A stretch of DNA of 51,927 bases from Paraburkholderia sp. BCC1886 (GTDB lineage: Bacteria > Pseudomonadota > Gammaproteobacteria > Burkholderiales > Burkholderiaceae), in NCBI RefSeq assembly GCF_900996245.1, contig NZ_CAAJGK010000055.1:1-51927 (forward strand), given 5' to 3'. Under the pieces are notes generated by a model, which saw only the letters and a program-made list of their open reading frames with translations, was not told the DNA's origin and made no database searches. Positions 32,267-41,447 of the stretch are shown here, in pieces. Position numbers and translations under genes: made by a program. The number at the start of each line of letters is the position of its first letter. The first letter of the stretch is position 1.

Positions 32267-32281
32267 CCGGCGACAAACCGG

Positions 32282-33595
32282 TCAGCCCTTCTTCGGCTTG
32301 TTCTCGCTGCGCCATTGCGCGTCGAGTTCGGCGAGGCGCGCCATCTTGTCGCTAATCCTGCCTTCCAGGCCGCGCGGCGTCGGCTCGTACCAGTGCGGAT
32401 CGCGCATGTTCTCCGGCAGATAGGTCTCGCCGGCCGCGTACGCATCGGGTTCGTCGTGCGCGTAACGGTATTCGTGGCCGTAGCCGAGTTCCTTCATCAG
32501 CTTCGTCGGCGCGTTGCGCAGATGCACCGGGACGCCGCGCGACTGGTCCTTGCCGACGAAGCGCCGCGCTTCGTTGTACGCGTTGTACCCGGCATTCGAT
32601 TTCGGCGCGACCGCCAGATAGATGATCGCCTGTGCCAAGGCCAACTCGCCCTCCGGTGTGCCGAGGCGCTCGTAGGTTTCGGCGGCGTCGAGCGCGATGC
32701 GGGCGGCGCGCGGATCGGCGAGACCGATGTCTTCCCACGCCATGCGTACGATGCGCCGCGCCAGATAGCGCGGGTCGGCGCCGCCGTCGAGCATGCGGCA
32801 GAACCAGTACAGCGCGCCGTCCGGACTGCTGCCGCGCACGGACTTATGCAACGCGCTGATCTGGTCGTAAAATGCGTCGCCGCCCTTGTCGAAGCGGCGC
32901 AGATTCTCCGCCAGCGCACTGCCGAGCAACGCGCCGTCGATTTCCGTGGTCTTCTGCTGGTTCGCCGCGCGAGCGACGATTTCGAGGTTGTTCAGGAGCT
33001 TGCGGCCGTCGCCGTCGGCGGAACCGATCAACGCGTCGCGCGCCTCGTCGGTGAAGGTGAGGCCACCCAGTTCCTGCTGCGCCCGGTCGAGCAATTCGCG
33101 CTGCTCGTCGTCGGTCAGACTTTTCAGCACGTAGACGGCGGCACGCGAGAGCAACGCGCTGTTCACCTCGAACGACGGATTCTCCGTCGTCGCGCCGACG
33201 AACACGAACAGTCCCGACTCCACGTGGGGCAAGAACGCATCCTGCTGGCTTTTGTTGAAGCGGTGCACTTCGTCGACGAACACGAGCGTCTGGTGCCCGT
33301 TCGCGCGATGAATCTGCGCGGTCTCGACGGCTTCGCGGATATCCTTCACGCCCGAGAGCACCGCCGACAACGCGATGAACTCGGCATGAAACGCATCGGC
33401 CATGAGCCGCGCAAGGGTGGTTTTGCCGACGCCGGGCGGGCCCCAGAGAATCATCGAATGGGCTTCGCCGGATTCGAACGCGACCCGCAGCGGCTTGTTC
33501 GGGCCGAGCAGATGCTTCTGGCCGATCACTTCGTCGATATTGCGGGGCCGCAGGCGTTCGGCGAGCGGAACATTGGCACGGGTTTCTTCAAACAT
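32282..33595 (-). CDS. rarA: Replication-associated recombination protein A (AAA+ ATPase)
   Basis: A 437-residue RarA/MgsA family ATPase related to clamp-loader subunits, acting at stalled replication forks. The N-terminus is PLAERLRPRNIDEVIGQKHL; Walker A is WGPPGVGKTTLARLM, Walker B LVFVDEVHRFNKSQQD, sensor 1 FVGATTENPSFEVNSALLSR. The C-terminal RarA domain contains HKSVRGSSPDGALYW and the ending DRPxx-like LPENMRDPHWYEPTPRGLEG. The ATG at 33595 (MFEETRANVPLAERL) fits homologues. On the minus strand it follows lolA only after an opposite-strand permease gene. Confidence 0.96.
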   Translation of the reverse strand: MFEETRANVPLAERLRPRNIDEVIGQKHLLGPNKPLRVAFESGEAHSMILWGPPGVGKTTLARLMADAFHAEFIALSAVLSGVKDIREAVETAQIHRANGHQTLVFVDEVHRFNKSQQDAFLPHVESGLFVFVGATTENPSFEVNSALLSRAAVYVLKSLTDDEQRELLDRAQQELGGLTFTDEARDALIGSADGDGRKLLNNLEIVARAANQQKTTEIDGALLGSALAENLRRFDKGGDAFYDQISALHKSVRGSSPDGALYWFCRMLDGGADPRYLARRIVRMAWEDIGLADPRAARIALDAAETYERLGTPEGELALAQAIIYLAVAPKSNAGYNAYNEARRFVGKDQSRGVPVHLRNAPTKLMKELGYGHEYRYAHDEPDAYAAGETYLPENMRDPHWYEPTPRGLEGRISDKMARLAELDAQWRSENKPKKG

Positions 33596-33831
33596 GGCGT
33601 TTTGGGGATAATCTCGGCTGGCCGGATGCGGTCCGTGGTCCGTGGAAAGGCGGCGTGCTGCCGGACGGGCAAAGCGGCGCGAAGGGGCGCCAAGCGGCGC
33701 GGGCAACGTCCTGCATTATGACAGCCGGCGCGGCCCGCCGACGGCGATACCTCCGCGACGCCGGCAAACACCAAAGCACTCGCAGCACCTTACCCAGCCT
33801 CTATCAAGTCCCACCACAGGAACATCACCCG

Positions 33832-35148
33832 ATGGCACAAGACCCTCTCGCCGGCGACGCCGGTTCCACTTACGCGCCGCTCACGCCGGTGCCCGACGCA
33901 CGTCGCGCGTTCCGCACCGGCGACGCCTTCGCGCTCTGGTTCTCGCTCGGCATCGGCCTGCTCGTCGCGCAGGCGGGCGCCTTGCTGGTGCCGGGCCTGT
34001 CGCTGCCGCATGCGCTGCTGGCAATCGTCGTGGGCAGCGTGATCGGCGTGGTATTGCTGGCGCTGGTCGGCGTGATCGGCACGGACACCGGGCTCGCGGC
34101 CATGTCGTCGTTGCGGCCTACGCTCGGCGTGCGCGGCGCGTCGGTGCCCGCCGTGCTGAACGCGGTGCAACTGGTCGGCTGGGGTTCGTTCGAAGTGATC
34201 GTGATGCGCGATTCCGCCGACGCCCTCGCCAAACAGGCGTTCGGCCTGTCGATGCCGCTCATCTGGACCGTGGTGTTCGGTTTGCTCGCCACCTTGCTGG
34301 CCATTAGCGGCCCGCTTTCGTTCGTGCGGCGCTTCCTGCGCACCTGGGGCATCTGGCTGCTGCTCGCGGGCGCCGTCTGGCTCACGTGGAATCTGCTGGC
34401 GAAGCACGATCTGTCCGCGCTGATGCACCGTCCCGGCACCGGTGACATGTCGTTCGGCGGCGCGATCGACCTCGTTGTCGCCATGCCGCTATCGTGGCTG
34501 CCGCTGATCGCCGACTACACGCGCTTTGCGCGCCGGCCCGGCGAGACGTTCCGCGGCACGCTGCTCGGTTATGGCATCGCGAACATCTGGTTCTATGCGC
34601 TCGGCGCGATTTACGGCCTCGCGGCGGGCGGCGGCGACGCGCTGCTGACCGGCGCGCTCGCGCAAGCCGGCGGCGGCCTGGCGTTGCTGCTGATCCTCAT
34701 CGACGAAATCGACAACGCGTTCGCGGATATCCACTCCGCAGCCGTTTCGACCGGCACGTTCTGGACGCGCGGCAGCGTGCCCCTCCTGTCGGCGGGGTTC
34801 GGCGCGCTGTGCACGCTGATCGCGCTTGCCGTGCCGATGGCGAAGTACCAGAACTTCCTGCTGCTGATCGGCTCGGTATTCGCGCCGCTGTTCGGCGTGG
34901 TGCTGGTGGATCACTTCATCGTGCGCAAGCGCCGTATCGACGCGGCCGTGCTCGGCGATCCGCACGGTCGTTACGGCTTCTCCGGCGGCTGGCATCTGAG
35001 CGCGTTCATCGCGTGGGCGATCGGCATCGCGGCGTATCAGGCGATCAACCAGTGGCTGCCGAATCTGGGCGCGACACTGCCGGCGCTGGCGATCGGTGCG
35101 GTGTGTTATCTGGTGCTCGTATCGGCTCGGAAGACGGCTTACGCGTGA
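33832..35148 (+). CDS. NCS1-family permease (CytX/CodB-like)
   Basis: A 438-residue inner-membrane transporter with about 12 hydrophobic segments. NCS1 features: an N-terminal RTGDAFALWFSLGIGLLVAQ, LNAVQLVGWGSFEVIVM, MPLSWLPLIADYTRFAR and PLFGVVLVDHFIVRKRR. The size and blocks are closest to CytX, a putative hydroxymethylpyrimidine transporter, and to cytosine permease CodB. I see neither a TPP riboswitch nor thiamine genes nearby, so a thiamine role is not supported here. A weak AGGA lies 11 bases before the ATG. It sits on the opposite strand between rarA and lolA and ends at a shared terminator. Confidence 0.82.
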   Translation: MAQDPLAGDAGSTYAPLTPVPDARRAFRTGDAFALWFSLGIGLLVAQAGALLVPGLSLPHALLAIVVGSVIGVVLLALVGVIGTDTGLAAMSSLRPTLGVRGASVPAVLNAVQLVGWGSFEVIVMRDSADALAKQAFGLSMPLIWTVVFGLLATLLAISGPLSFVRRFLRTWGIWLLLAGAVWLTWNLLAKHDLSALMHRPGTGDMSFGGAIDLVVAMPLSWLPLIADYTRFARRPGETFRGTLLGYGIANIWFYALGAIYGLAAGGGDALLTGALAQAGGGLALLLILIDEIDNAFADIHSAAVSTGTFWTRGSVPLLSAGFGALCTLIALAVPMAKYQNFLLLIGSVFAPLFGVVLVDHFIVRKRRIDAAVLGDPHGRYGFSGGWHLSAFIAWAIGIAAYQAINQWLPNLGATLPALAIGAVCYLVLVSARKTAYA

Positions 35149-35181
35149 TCCGCTTGATGGGTTGAATTCCGCTCATGAACG

Positions 35182-35208
35182 AAAAAGGCCTGCAAATGCA
35201 GGCCTTTT
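35182..35208. terminator. Bidirectional terminator between permease and lolA
   Basis: AAAAGGCCTGC-AAAT-GCAGGCCTTTT: perfect 11-bp stem flanked by A and T runs, so it can end both the plus-strand permease transcript and the minus-strand ftsK-lolA transcript. Confidence 0.92.
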
Positions 35209-35233
35209 CTACGACTGAAGCCTCACTGCGACG

Positions 35234-35965
35234 TCACCCGTTGATCACGTCCGCACCCTTGGGTACCGTGAACTTGAACGCGTCGGCCGGCAGCGGCGGG
35301 TTCTTCTGGATGTTCGAGAAAGTCAGCAGCGTGACGTTGCCGAACACGTCGTGCAATTCCATCGCTTCGAGGTTGCCGTCCTTGAAGCCGATGCCCACGC
35401 GCTGGAACTGCGTGTCTTTCGCCTTCGGCGTCAGCTCGAGCCAGTCGATGCCGGCCTTCACTCCCGCGTCGTGCAGCGTGAAATTCTTGTCGAGGTCGTT
35501 GCTGCCGAACAGAATGGCCGCCGGGCTCGCGCCGAGCGCGCCGCCGAGACTGCGCACCGTGACCTGGCTCAGGTCCTTGTCGTACACATAGAGCTTGTCG
35601 CCGTCGGCCTGCAGCAGTTGCGAATAAGGCTTTTCGTATTGCCAGATGAACTTGCCGGGACGCGCGAACGTGAAGGTCCCGCTCGACGTGCCGCCGCTTT
35701 TGCCGCCGCCCGTGGTGAGCGCGCCGCTCGCGGCCGCCGCCTTGCTCGGCGCGCGAACTTCCTGCTGAACGAAGGTGCCGCGCGCCGCATGCACTTGCGC
35801 GACGAAAGCCTTCAACTGCTCCGTGCCGCTCGCGAACGCCTGCGACGCGAACAGCATCGACGCGCCGATCGCCACGCCGCCGACGCCGCGCGCGATGGTT
35901 CGGGCGAGTTGATCGAAGCGACCGTGGGGACGCGTTCGACTCTGCTGCTGCGCGGATACCTGCAT
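35234..35965 (-). CDS. lolA: Outer membrane lipoprotein carrier protein LolA
   Basis: A periplasmic chaperone that carries lipoproteins from LolCDE to LolB. It has 243 residues. The N-terminus is long for LolA: about 30 polar residues (QVSAQQQSRTRPHGRFDQ) before the hydrophobic signal segment GVGGVAIGASMLFASQAFA. Mature landmarks: LKAFVAQVHAARGTFVQQEV, GTFTFARPGKFIWQYEKPY, DGDKLYVYDKDLSQVTVR, GIGFKDGNLEAMELHDVFG and PPLPADAFKFTVPKGADVI. An insertion rich in Ala/Gly/Lys follows the first strand. GGAG precedes the ATG. It lies 82 bases after ftsK. Confidence 0.94.
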   Translation of the reverse strand: MQVSAQQQSRTRPHGRFDQLARTIARGVGGVAIGASMLFASQAFASGTEQLKAFVAQVHAARGTFVQQEVRAPSKAAAASGALTTGGGKSGGTSSGTFTFARPGKFIWQYEKPYSQLLQADGDKLYVYDKDLSQVTVRSLGGALGASPAAILFGSNDLDKNFTLHDAGVKAGIDWLELTPKAKDTQFQRVGIGFKDGNLEAMELHDVFGNVTLLTFSNIQKNPPLPADAFKFTVPKGADVING

Positions 35966-36047
35966 GTGTGTTTCTCCGTTGATTGAATTCGTTGAGCGGT
36001 TGGCAACCGGAGGAGCGCGGCCGGGCGCGGCCTCTTGACCCGAAGCC

Positions 36048-38369
36048 CTACTCGGCTTCCCGCGCCGGCGCCAGAATTTCGCGATTGCCGTTCGACGACA
36101 TGGCCGATACCACGCCGGAGTTCTCCATCTGCTCGAGCAGACGCGCCGCGCGGTTATAGCCGATGCGCAAATGCCGCTGCACCAGCGAGATCGACGCACG
36201 GCGATTCTTCAGCACCACGTCGACCGCCTGATCGTAGAGAGGGTCGGACTCGCCGTCGCCCGCTCCGGTTCCCCCGGCACCGCCGCCGGCTTCGTCGCCT
36301 TCGCCGGTCACGCCGCCTTCGAGAATCCCCTCGATGTAGTTCGGCTCGCCTTGCTCCTTGAGCTTGTCGACCACCCGATGCACTTCCTCGTCGGACACGA
36401 ACGCACCGTGCACCCGCACCGGCAACCCGCTACCCGGCGGCAGATACAGCATGTCGCCCATGCCGAGCAGCGACTCCGCGCCCTGCTGGTCGAGAATCGT
36501 GCGCGAGTCGATTTTGGACGACACCTGGAAGGCCATGCGGGTCGGCACGTTGGCCTTGATCAGACCGGTAATCACGTCGACCGACGGACGCTGCGTTGCC
36601 AGAATCAGATGGATGCCGGCCGCGCGCGCCTTCTGCGCGATACGCGCGATCAACTCTTCGACCTTCTTGCCGACCACCATCATCAGGTCGGCCAGTTCGT
36701 CGATGACGACCACGATGTTCGGCAGACGCGCGAGCGGTTCCGGATCGTCCGGCGTGAGGCTGAACGGATTCGGCAGCTTCTCTTCGCGCTTGGCCGCTTC
36801 GTCGATCTTGTTGTTGTAGCCGGCGAGATTGCGCACGCCGAGCTTGCTCATCAGTTTGTAGCGGCGCTCCATTTCGGCGACCGCCCAGTTCAGCGCGTGA
36901 CCGGCCTGGCGCATGTCGGTCACGACCGGACACAGCAGATGCGGAATGCCTTCGTAGACGCTCATTTCGAGCATTTTCGGGTCGATCAGGATCATGCGGA
37001 CCTGGTCGGCGCTCGCCTTGTAGAGCAGCGACAGAATCATCGCGTTGATACCGACCGACTTGCCCGAGCCGGTCGTTCCGGCTACCAGCAGGTGCGGCAT
37101 TTTCGCGAGGTCGGCGCATACCGGCTTGCCGCCGATGTCCTTGCCCAGACCCATGGTGAGCGGCGAAGCGGCATCCGCGTACACGGCGGAACCGAGAATT
37201 TCCGACAGACTGACGGTTTGACGACGCGGGTTCGGCAACTCCAGCGCCATGAAATTCTTGCCTGGAATCGTTTCGACCACGCGGATCGACACCAGCGACA
37301 GCGAGCGCGCCAGGTCCTTGGCCAGATTCACGATCTGGCTGCCCTTCACGCCGGTAGCCGGCTCGATTTCGTAACGCGTGACGACCGGCCCCGGATAAGC
37401 GGCGACCACACTCACCTCGACGCCGAAGTCCTTCAGCTTTTTCTCGATGAGCCGCGAAGTGAATTCCAGGGTGTCCGCCGACACGGTTTCCTGCGCGGCC
37501 GGCGCGGCGTCGAGCAAAGAAATGGGCGGCAGCGTGGAGTCGCCCGGCAGATCCTTGAACAAGGGCACTTGCCGCTCTTTCTCGACGCGCTCCGATTTGG
37601 CCGGCGTGACGACCGGCGGCACGATCATGACCGGCTCGTGTTCCTCGATCCGCACGCGGCCCTTTTCGACCTTGCCCTCGCGCTTCACCGCGGCGGCTTC
37701 GCCGAGCTTGCGGTCGCGGCCCGCCTCGCGGCGCAGCTTGGCGAACGTCACGGCCGAGATGATCGACTCGCCGACCTTCTCCGACACCGACAGCCACGAA
37801 AAACGGAAATACAGCGACAAGCCGATGGCCAGCACGATCAGCAAGGCCAGGGTGCCGCCGGTGAAGCCCAACGCGTGCGAGATGCCGCGCGCGACACCCT
37901 CGCCGATCACCCCGCCCGTCACGCCCGGCAACTGGACGTGCGACTTCAGCGACCACATGCGCAGCGCTTCGATGCCGCTGCACGACAGCACGACCAGCAC
38001 GAACGCGAACGCATCCGCCAGCCAGCCGATGTCGCGCGGGGCGTCTTCCTCGGGTTCTTCGGTACGGGTGATACGTTTGTAATTGGCCGAGATGTGCCGG
38101 CCGAGCAGGATGATCCACCAATAGGCTGAAAAGCCGAACAACTGCAGCAGGATGTCCGATGTCCACGCGCCGACGCGGCCCGCCCAGTTGCCGATATGGT
38201 CGACCTGGACGGCGTGCGTCCAGCTCGGGTCGTGCCGGCTGTAACTCACCAGCGCCATGAGCAGGAAGACGCCGAGCGCCACCTGCAGGATCCAGCGGAT
38301 TTCGGTGAAAAGGCGCGACATGCGGTGCGGCAATGCCTGCGCGCTCGCGGAATAGGTAGCTTTTGCCAT
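36048..38369 (-). CDS. ftsK: DNA translocase FtsK (short form)
   Basis: A 773-residue septal DNA pump that clears chromosome dimers with XerCD. Four membrane helices fill about residues 20-190 (VALGVFLLMALVSYS; FAFVLVVLSCSGIEAL; GTLALLIVLAIGLSLYF). The linker is short (about 100 residues), unlike the 600-residue linker of E. coli FtsK (1329). Motor domain: Walker A VAGTTGSGKSVGINAMI, Walker B IVVVIDELADLMMVVG. The C-terminal gamma winged helix that reads KOPS sites is intact (SLVQRHLRIGYNRAARLLEQ). It precedes lolA and diverges from trxB across 353 bases. Confidence 0.96.
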   Translation of the reverse strand: MAKATYSASAQALPHRMSRLFTEIRWILQVALGVFLLMALVSYSRHDPSWTHAVQVDHIGNWAGRVGAWTSDILLQLFGFSAYWWIILLGRHISANYKRITRTEEPEEDAPRDIGWLADAFAFVLVVLSCSGIEALRMWSLKSHVQLPGVTGGVIGEGVARGISHALGFTGGTLALLIVLAIGLSLYFRFSWLSVSEKVGESIISAVTFAKLRREAGRDRKLGEAAAVKREGKVEKGRVRIEEHEPVMIVPPVVTPAKSERVEKERQVPLFKDLPGDSTLPPISLLDAAPAAQETVSADTLEFTSRLIEKKLKDFGVEVSVVAAYPGPVVTRYEIEPATGVKGSQIVNLAKDLARSLSLVSIRVVETIPGKNFMALELPNPRRQTVSLSEILGSAVYADAASPLTMGLGKDIGGKPVCADLAKMPHLLVAGTTGSGKSVGINAMILSLLYKASADQVRMILIDPKMLEMSVYEGIPHLLCPVVTDMRQAGHALNWAVAEMERRYKLMSKLGVRNLAGYNNKIDEAAKREEKLPNPFSLTPDDPEPLARLPNIVVVIDELADLMMVVGKKVEELIARIAQKARAAGIHLILATQRPSVDVITGLIKANVPTRMAFQVSSKIDSRTILDQQGAESLLGMGDMLYLPPGSGLPVRVHGAFVSDEEVHRVVDKLKEQGEPNYIEGILEGGVTGEGDEAGGGAGGTGAGDGESDPLYDQAVDVVLKNRRASISLVQRHLRIGYNRAARLLEQMENSGVVSAMSSNGNREILAPAREAE

Positions 38370-38722
38370 TGATCCTGTTGCGTGTGTGGCCGTGGTAGCC
38401 CCTGAGTGGACCCCGAGGTGCCCCTGATTTGCCCCGAACTTGCCCCGTCGGCCCTGCGATACGATGCGGCCTATTGTAAACGCAGTGTCGCGCGCGAGGC
38501 TGTAAATGACGGTAACTGGGCGTGCGCCGGCGAAACCGGCGCAAGAGCAGCGCTCCCACAGCCCGCCGCCCGCGCCCGCGCCCTCTATCGGATCGATCGG
38601 AAAGCTTCATGGAGCAGGCCGCGGCCCCGCCCTTTATAATGCCGTCCTGATACCCATCTAAAGTTTCTGTTCAAGTCGCGCGGCCTCGCAAGTCGAGCCG
38701 GGCGCCGTCAAAGGATTCGATC
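38370..38722. other. Divergent control region between ftsK and trxB
   Basis: 353 bases with no gene. A consensus TATAAT at 38635-38640 points toward trxB, but no good -35 lies 16-18 bases before it. A perfect hairpin, GCGCCGG-CGAAA-CCGGCGC, occupies 38524-38542. The ftsK-proximal part has repeated CCCC-containing motifs (GCCCCTGA, TGCCCCG). Confidence 0.4.
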
Positions 38723-39724
38723 ATGCCCGCAACTTCCACGAAACACGCCAAGGTCCTGATTCTCGGCTCCGGTCCCGCCGGCTACACGGCAGCGGTCTAT
38801 GCGGCACGCGCCAACCTGTCGCCGGTCATGATCACGGGCCTCGCCCAGGGCGGTCAGCTAATGACCACCACCGACGTCGAAAACTGGCCGGCCGACGCCA
38901 ATGGCGTGCAAGGTCCGGAACTCATGCAGCGCTTTCTGGAACACGCCGAGCGCTTCAACACCGAAATCATCTTCGATCACATTCATACAGCGAAGCTGAA
39001 CGAAAAACCGATCCGTCTGATCGGCGATTCCGGCGAATACACCTGCGACTCGCTGATCATCTCGACCGGCGCATCGGCGCAATACCTCGGTCTGCCGTCC
39101 GAAGAAGCGTTCATGGGCAAGGGCGTGTCGGCCTGCGCGACCTGCGACGGCTTCTTCTACAAACAGCAACACGTGGCCGTGATCGGCGGCGGCAATACCG
39201 CGGTGGAAGAAGCGCTGTATCTGTCGGGCATCGCGAAAAAAGTCACCGTTATCCATCGTCGCGACAAGTTCCGCGCCGAGCCGATCCTGATCGACCGCCT
39301 GCTGGCGAAAGAAAAGGAAGGCCTGGTGGAAATCAAGTGGAACCATACACTCGACGAAGTGACCGGCGACCAGTCGGGTGTCACCGGCCTGCGCGTCAAG
39401 CATACGCAAAGCGGCGAAACCACCGACATCGCGTTGCAGGGCGTGTTCGTCGCGATCGGCCACAAGCCGAACACCGACATCTTCGAAGGCCAGTTGGAGA
39501 TGAAGAACGGCTACATCATCACCAAGGGCGGTCTGAACGGCTTTGCCACGGCCACCAGCGTCGCGGGCGTGTTCGCGGCGGGCGACGTGCAAGACCATAT
39601 TTATCGCCAGGCCATCACCAGCGCGGGCACGGGTTGTATGGCCGCGCTCGATGCGCAGCGCTTTCTGGAAACCATCGACGAGATGGCCGGCGAGCACGCG
39701 ATGAGTCAGGAAGCCGAGCGTTGA
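38723..39724 (+). CDS. trxB: Thioredoxin reductase
   Basis: A 333-residue FAD enzyme that reduces thioredoxin with NADPH. The FAD motif is ILGSGPAGYTAAVYAARA (about 11-28), the redox-active site CATCDGFFY (Cys pair), the NADPH motif VIGGGNTAVEEALYLSGIAK, and the C-terminal FAD contact GVFAAGDVQDHIYRQAITSA. Length matches the family (about 320) with a slightly longer C-terminus. Monocistronic, ended by the hairpin at 39837. Confidence 0.97.
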   Translation: MPATSTKHAKVLILGSGPAGYTAAVYAARANLSPVMITGLAQGGQLMTTTDVENWPADANGVQGPELMQRFLEHAERFNTEIIFDHIHTAKLNEKPIRLIGDSGEYTCDSLIISTGASAQYLGLPSEEAFMGKGVSACATCDGFFYKQQHVAVIGGGNTAVEEALYLSGIAKKVTVIHRRDKFRAEPILIDRLLAKEKEGLVEIKWNHTLDEVTGDQSGVTGLRVKHTQSGETTDIALQGVFVAIGHKPNTDIFEGQLEMKNGYIITKGGLNGFATATSVAGVFAAGDVQDHIYRQAITSAGTGCMAALDAQRFLETIDEMAGEHAMSQEAER

Positions 39725-39836
39725 TCCAGCGGGTCGAACCCGAGCGCGCGGTTTGGCTCGATGCACGGCGCGAGGTTCGACTGCAGACGCAACGGTAGAA
39801 TGGCGGCCGGGCTTGCCCCGGCACGATATCGGAAGA

Positions 39837-39867
39837 GGCCGCGGCTCACCAGCCGGCGGCCTTTTTT
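39837..39867 (+). terminator. Terminator after trxB
   Basis: GGCCGCGGCT pairs with AGCCGGCGGCC (one bulge) around a CACC loop and is followed by six T. Confidence 0.85.
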
Positions 39868-39952
39868 CATGTCGAACCCATGCCTGCCACACGCGCCGTC
39901 CCCTTTGCTTCGCGCCGTGCGACCGATCCTTCTTTCTGCGTGACTTGCCGAT

Positions 39953-40711
39953 ATGCCGAAGAATCAGCCCCATCCCAACGAACCGAAGCGCGCGCGCCCC
40001 GCGGCCCGGCCCGTCGACGACACGCGCCCGCCCGCGCGCAGTCCGGTGATCGAACCCGCCGCGGGTCTGGCCGGCCTCGGCGCATTGCGCGACGCACTGA
40101 AAAACGATGCGCAACGCCGCGAACGCGAACGTGTGGTCAAGGCAGCTGCGCAACGCGAAGCCTCGGCGGATGCCGACCTGTTCCGCAGCGAAATCGGCTC
40201 GGTTGCACCACTAGCCGTGCCGCCGCGCGCGAGCATGCCGCGCAATCCGCCGCCGCCGCTGCCCGTGCAAACCCGGCTCGACGAAGAAGCCGTGCTGCAC
40301 GAAGCCATTTCGGATGAATTCGATCCCGAAGTCCTGCTGGAAACCGACGAAACGCTCTCCTATTGCCGTCCCGGCGTTAGCCAGGAAGTGGTTCGCAAGC
40401 TGCGTCGCGGCGACTGGATCGTGCAGGCGCAAATCGACCTGCATGGCATGCGCCGTGAAGAAGCACGCGAGGCGCTGGCCGAATTCATCCGCGACGCGGT
40501 GAAGCGCGGCTTGCGCTGCTTGCGCGTGATCCACGGCAAGGGGCTCGGCTCGATCGGCAAGGAGCCGGTGCTCAAGGGCAAGGTGCGCGCGTGGCTCGTG
40601 CAGAAGTCCGAGGTGATCGCGTTCTGCCAGGCCCGTCCGCACGACGGCGGCGCAGGCGCGGTGGTCGTTCTGTTGCAGCCGGGCGCGATGCCGGCTCACG
40701 CGCGCGCCTGA
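39953..40711 (+). CDS. Smr-domain endonuclease-like protein
   Basis: A 252-residue protein with a C-terminal Smr (small MutS-related) domain: AQIDLHGMRREEAREAL (the D-L-H-G motif), GLRCLRVIHGKGLGS (H-G-K-G motif) and VIAFCQARPHDGGAGAVVVLL. Smr domains are nucleases or nucleic-acid-binding modules. Residues 1-110 are basic and Pro/Ala/Arg-rich, probably disordered. The first Met at 39953 gives MPKNQPHPNEPKRA. It is followed after 10 bases by the TRIC-type channel, so the two are probably co-transcribed. Confidence 0.88.
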   Translation: MPKNQPHPNEPKRARPAARPVDDTRPPARSPVIEPAAGLAGLGALRDALKNDAQRRERERVVKAAAQREASADADLFRSEIGSVAPLAVPPRASMPRNPPPPLPVQTRLDEEAVLHEAISDEFDPEVLLETDETLSYCRPGVSQEVVRKLRRGDWIVQAQIDLHGMRREEAREALAEFIRDAVKRGLRCLRVIHGKGLGSIGKEPVLKGKVRAWLVQKSEVIAFCQARPHDGGAGAVVVLLQPGAMPAHARA

Positions 40712-40721
40712 CGGAGTTCCG

Positions 40722-41345
40722 GTGATCCACCCGCGGCTCACGCTTGCCCTGACGCTCATGGAAGCGCTGGCGATTTTCGCCTACGCGATCTCCGGCTTCA
40801 TCGAAGCACGCAACCGCCGACTCGACGCAGTCGGCACCTTCCTCGTGGCGATCGCTACGGCTTTCGGCGGCGGTACGTTGCGCGACGTGCTGCTGGAGCG
40901 GCGCCCGTTCTATTGGGTCGAGCATCAGGGTTATCTGATCGCGATCTTCGTCATGTCGATGTTCGCGCCGACGCTACTGAAGATGACCTCGCGACTCATT
41001 TCCCAACGCGTGCTGCTGGTCGCGGATGCAATCGGTCTGGGTCTGTTCAGCGTGGGCGGCACCGCACTCGCGCACGATGCCCTGATGCCGTGGTTCATCT
41101 CCGTGATGATGGGCGTGCTGACCGGCGTGTTCGGCGGCGTGATTCGCGACGTGCTCTGCAACGAGGTGCCGCTGATTCTGCGCGACTCGCGACCCTACGC
41201 GACCTGTGCGTTCGTCGGCTGCTGGCTCTACGTATTGCTCGATCTGGCGAGCGTCGACACGGTGTACAGCGTGCTGATCGCCACCGGCTTCATCCTGCTG
41301 GCGCGCCTCGTCACGTTCCGCTTCGACATCCGTCTGCCGCATTGA
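40722..41345 (+). CDS. TRIC/YicG-type membrane protein (UPF0126)
   Basis: A 207-residue inner-membrane protein with about seven helices built from two homologous halves, each with a glycine-rich kink: AFGGGTLRDVLLERRPFYW in the first and VFGGVIRDVLCNEVPLILRD in the second. Prokaryotic relatives form trimeric potassium-permeable channels (TRIC). The start is GTG with ACGGAG upstream. It lies ten bases after the Smr gene. Physiological role not known. Confidence 0.88.
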   Translation: MIHPRLTLALTLMEALAIFAYAISGFIEARNRRLDAVGTFLVAIATAFGGGTLRDVLLERRPFYWVEHQGYLIAIFVMSMFAPTLLKMTSRLISQRVLLVADAIGLGLFSVGGTALAHDALMPWFISVMMGVLTGVFGGVIRDVLCNEVPLILRDSRPYATCAFVGCWLYVLLDLASVDTVYSVLIATGFILLARLVTFRFDIRLPH

Positions 41346-41447
41346 CCCGGCCGGTCCATCGCGGCCGCCGAGACAACGCATTTTCGACCCGATACACTTG
41401 CCGTCGAGAAACCCTTCCGCCCCCCATCATCCCTAAGGCAAAAAGTC

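Noticed and set aside
33596..33831. TPP riboswitch upstream of the CytX-like permease
   Set aside because: I searched by eye for the conserved CTGAGA and the ACCTGAT...GCCAGCG-type blocks and found neither in order on the plus strand.
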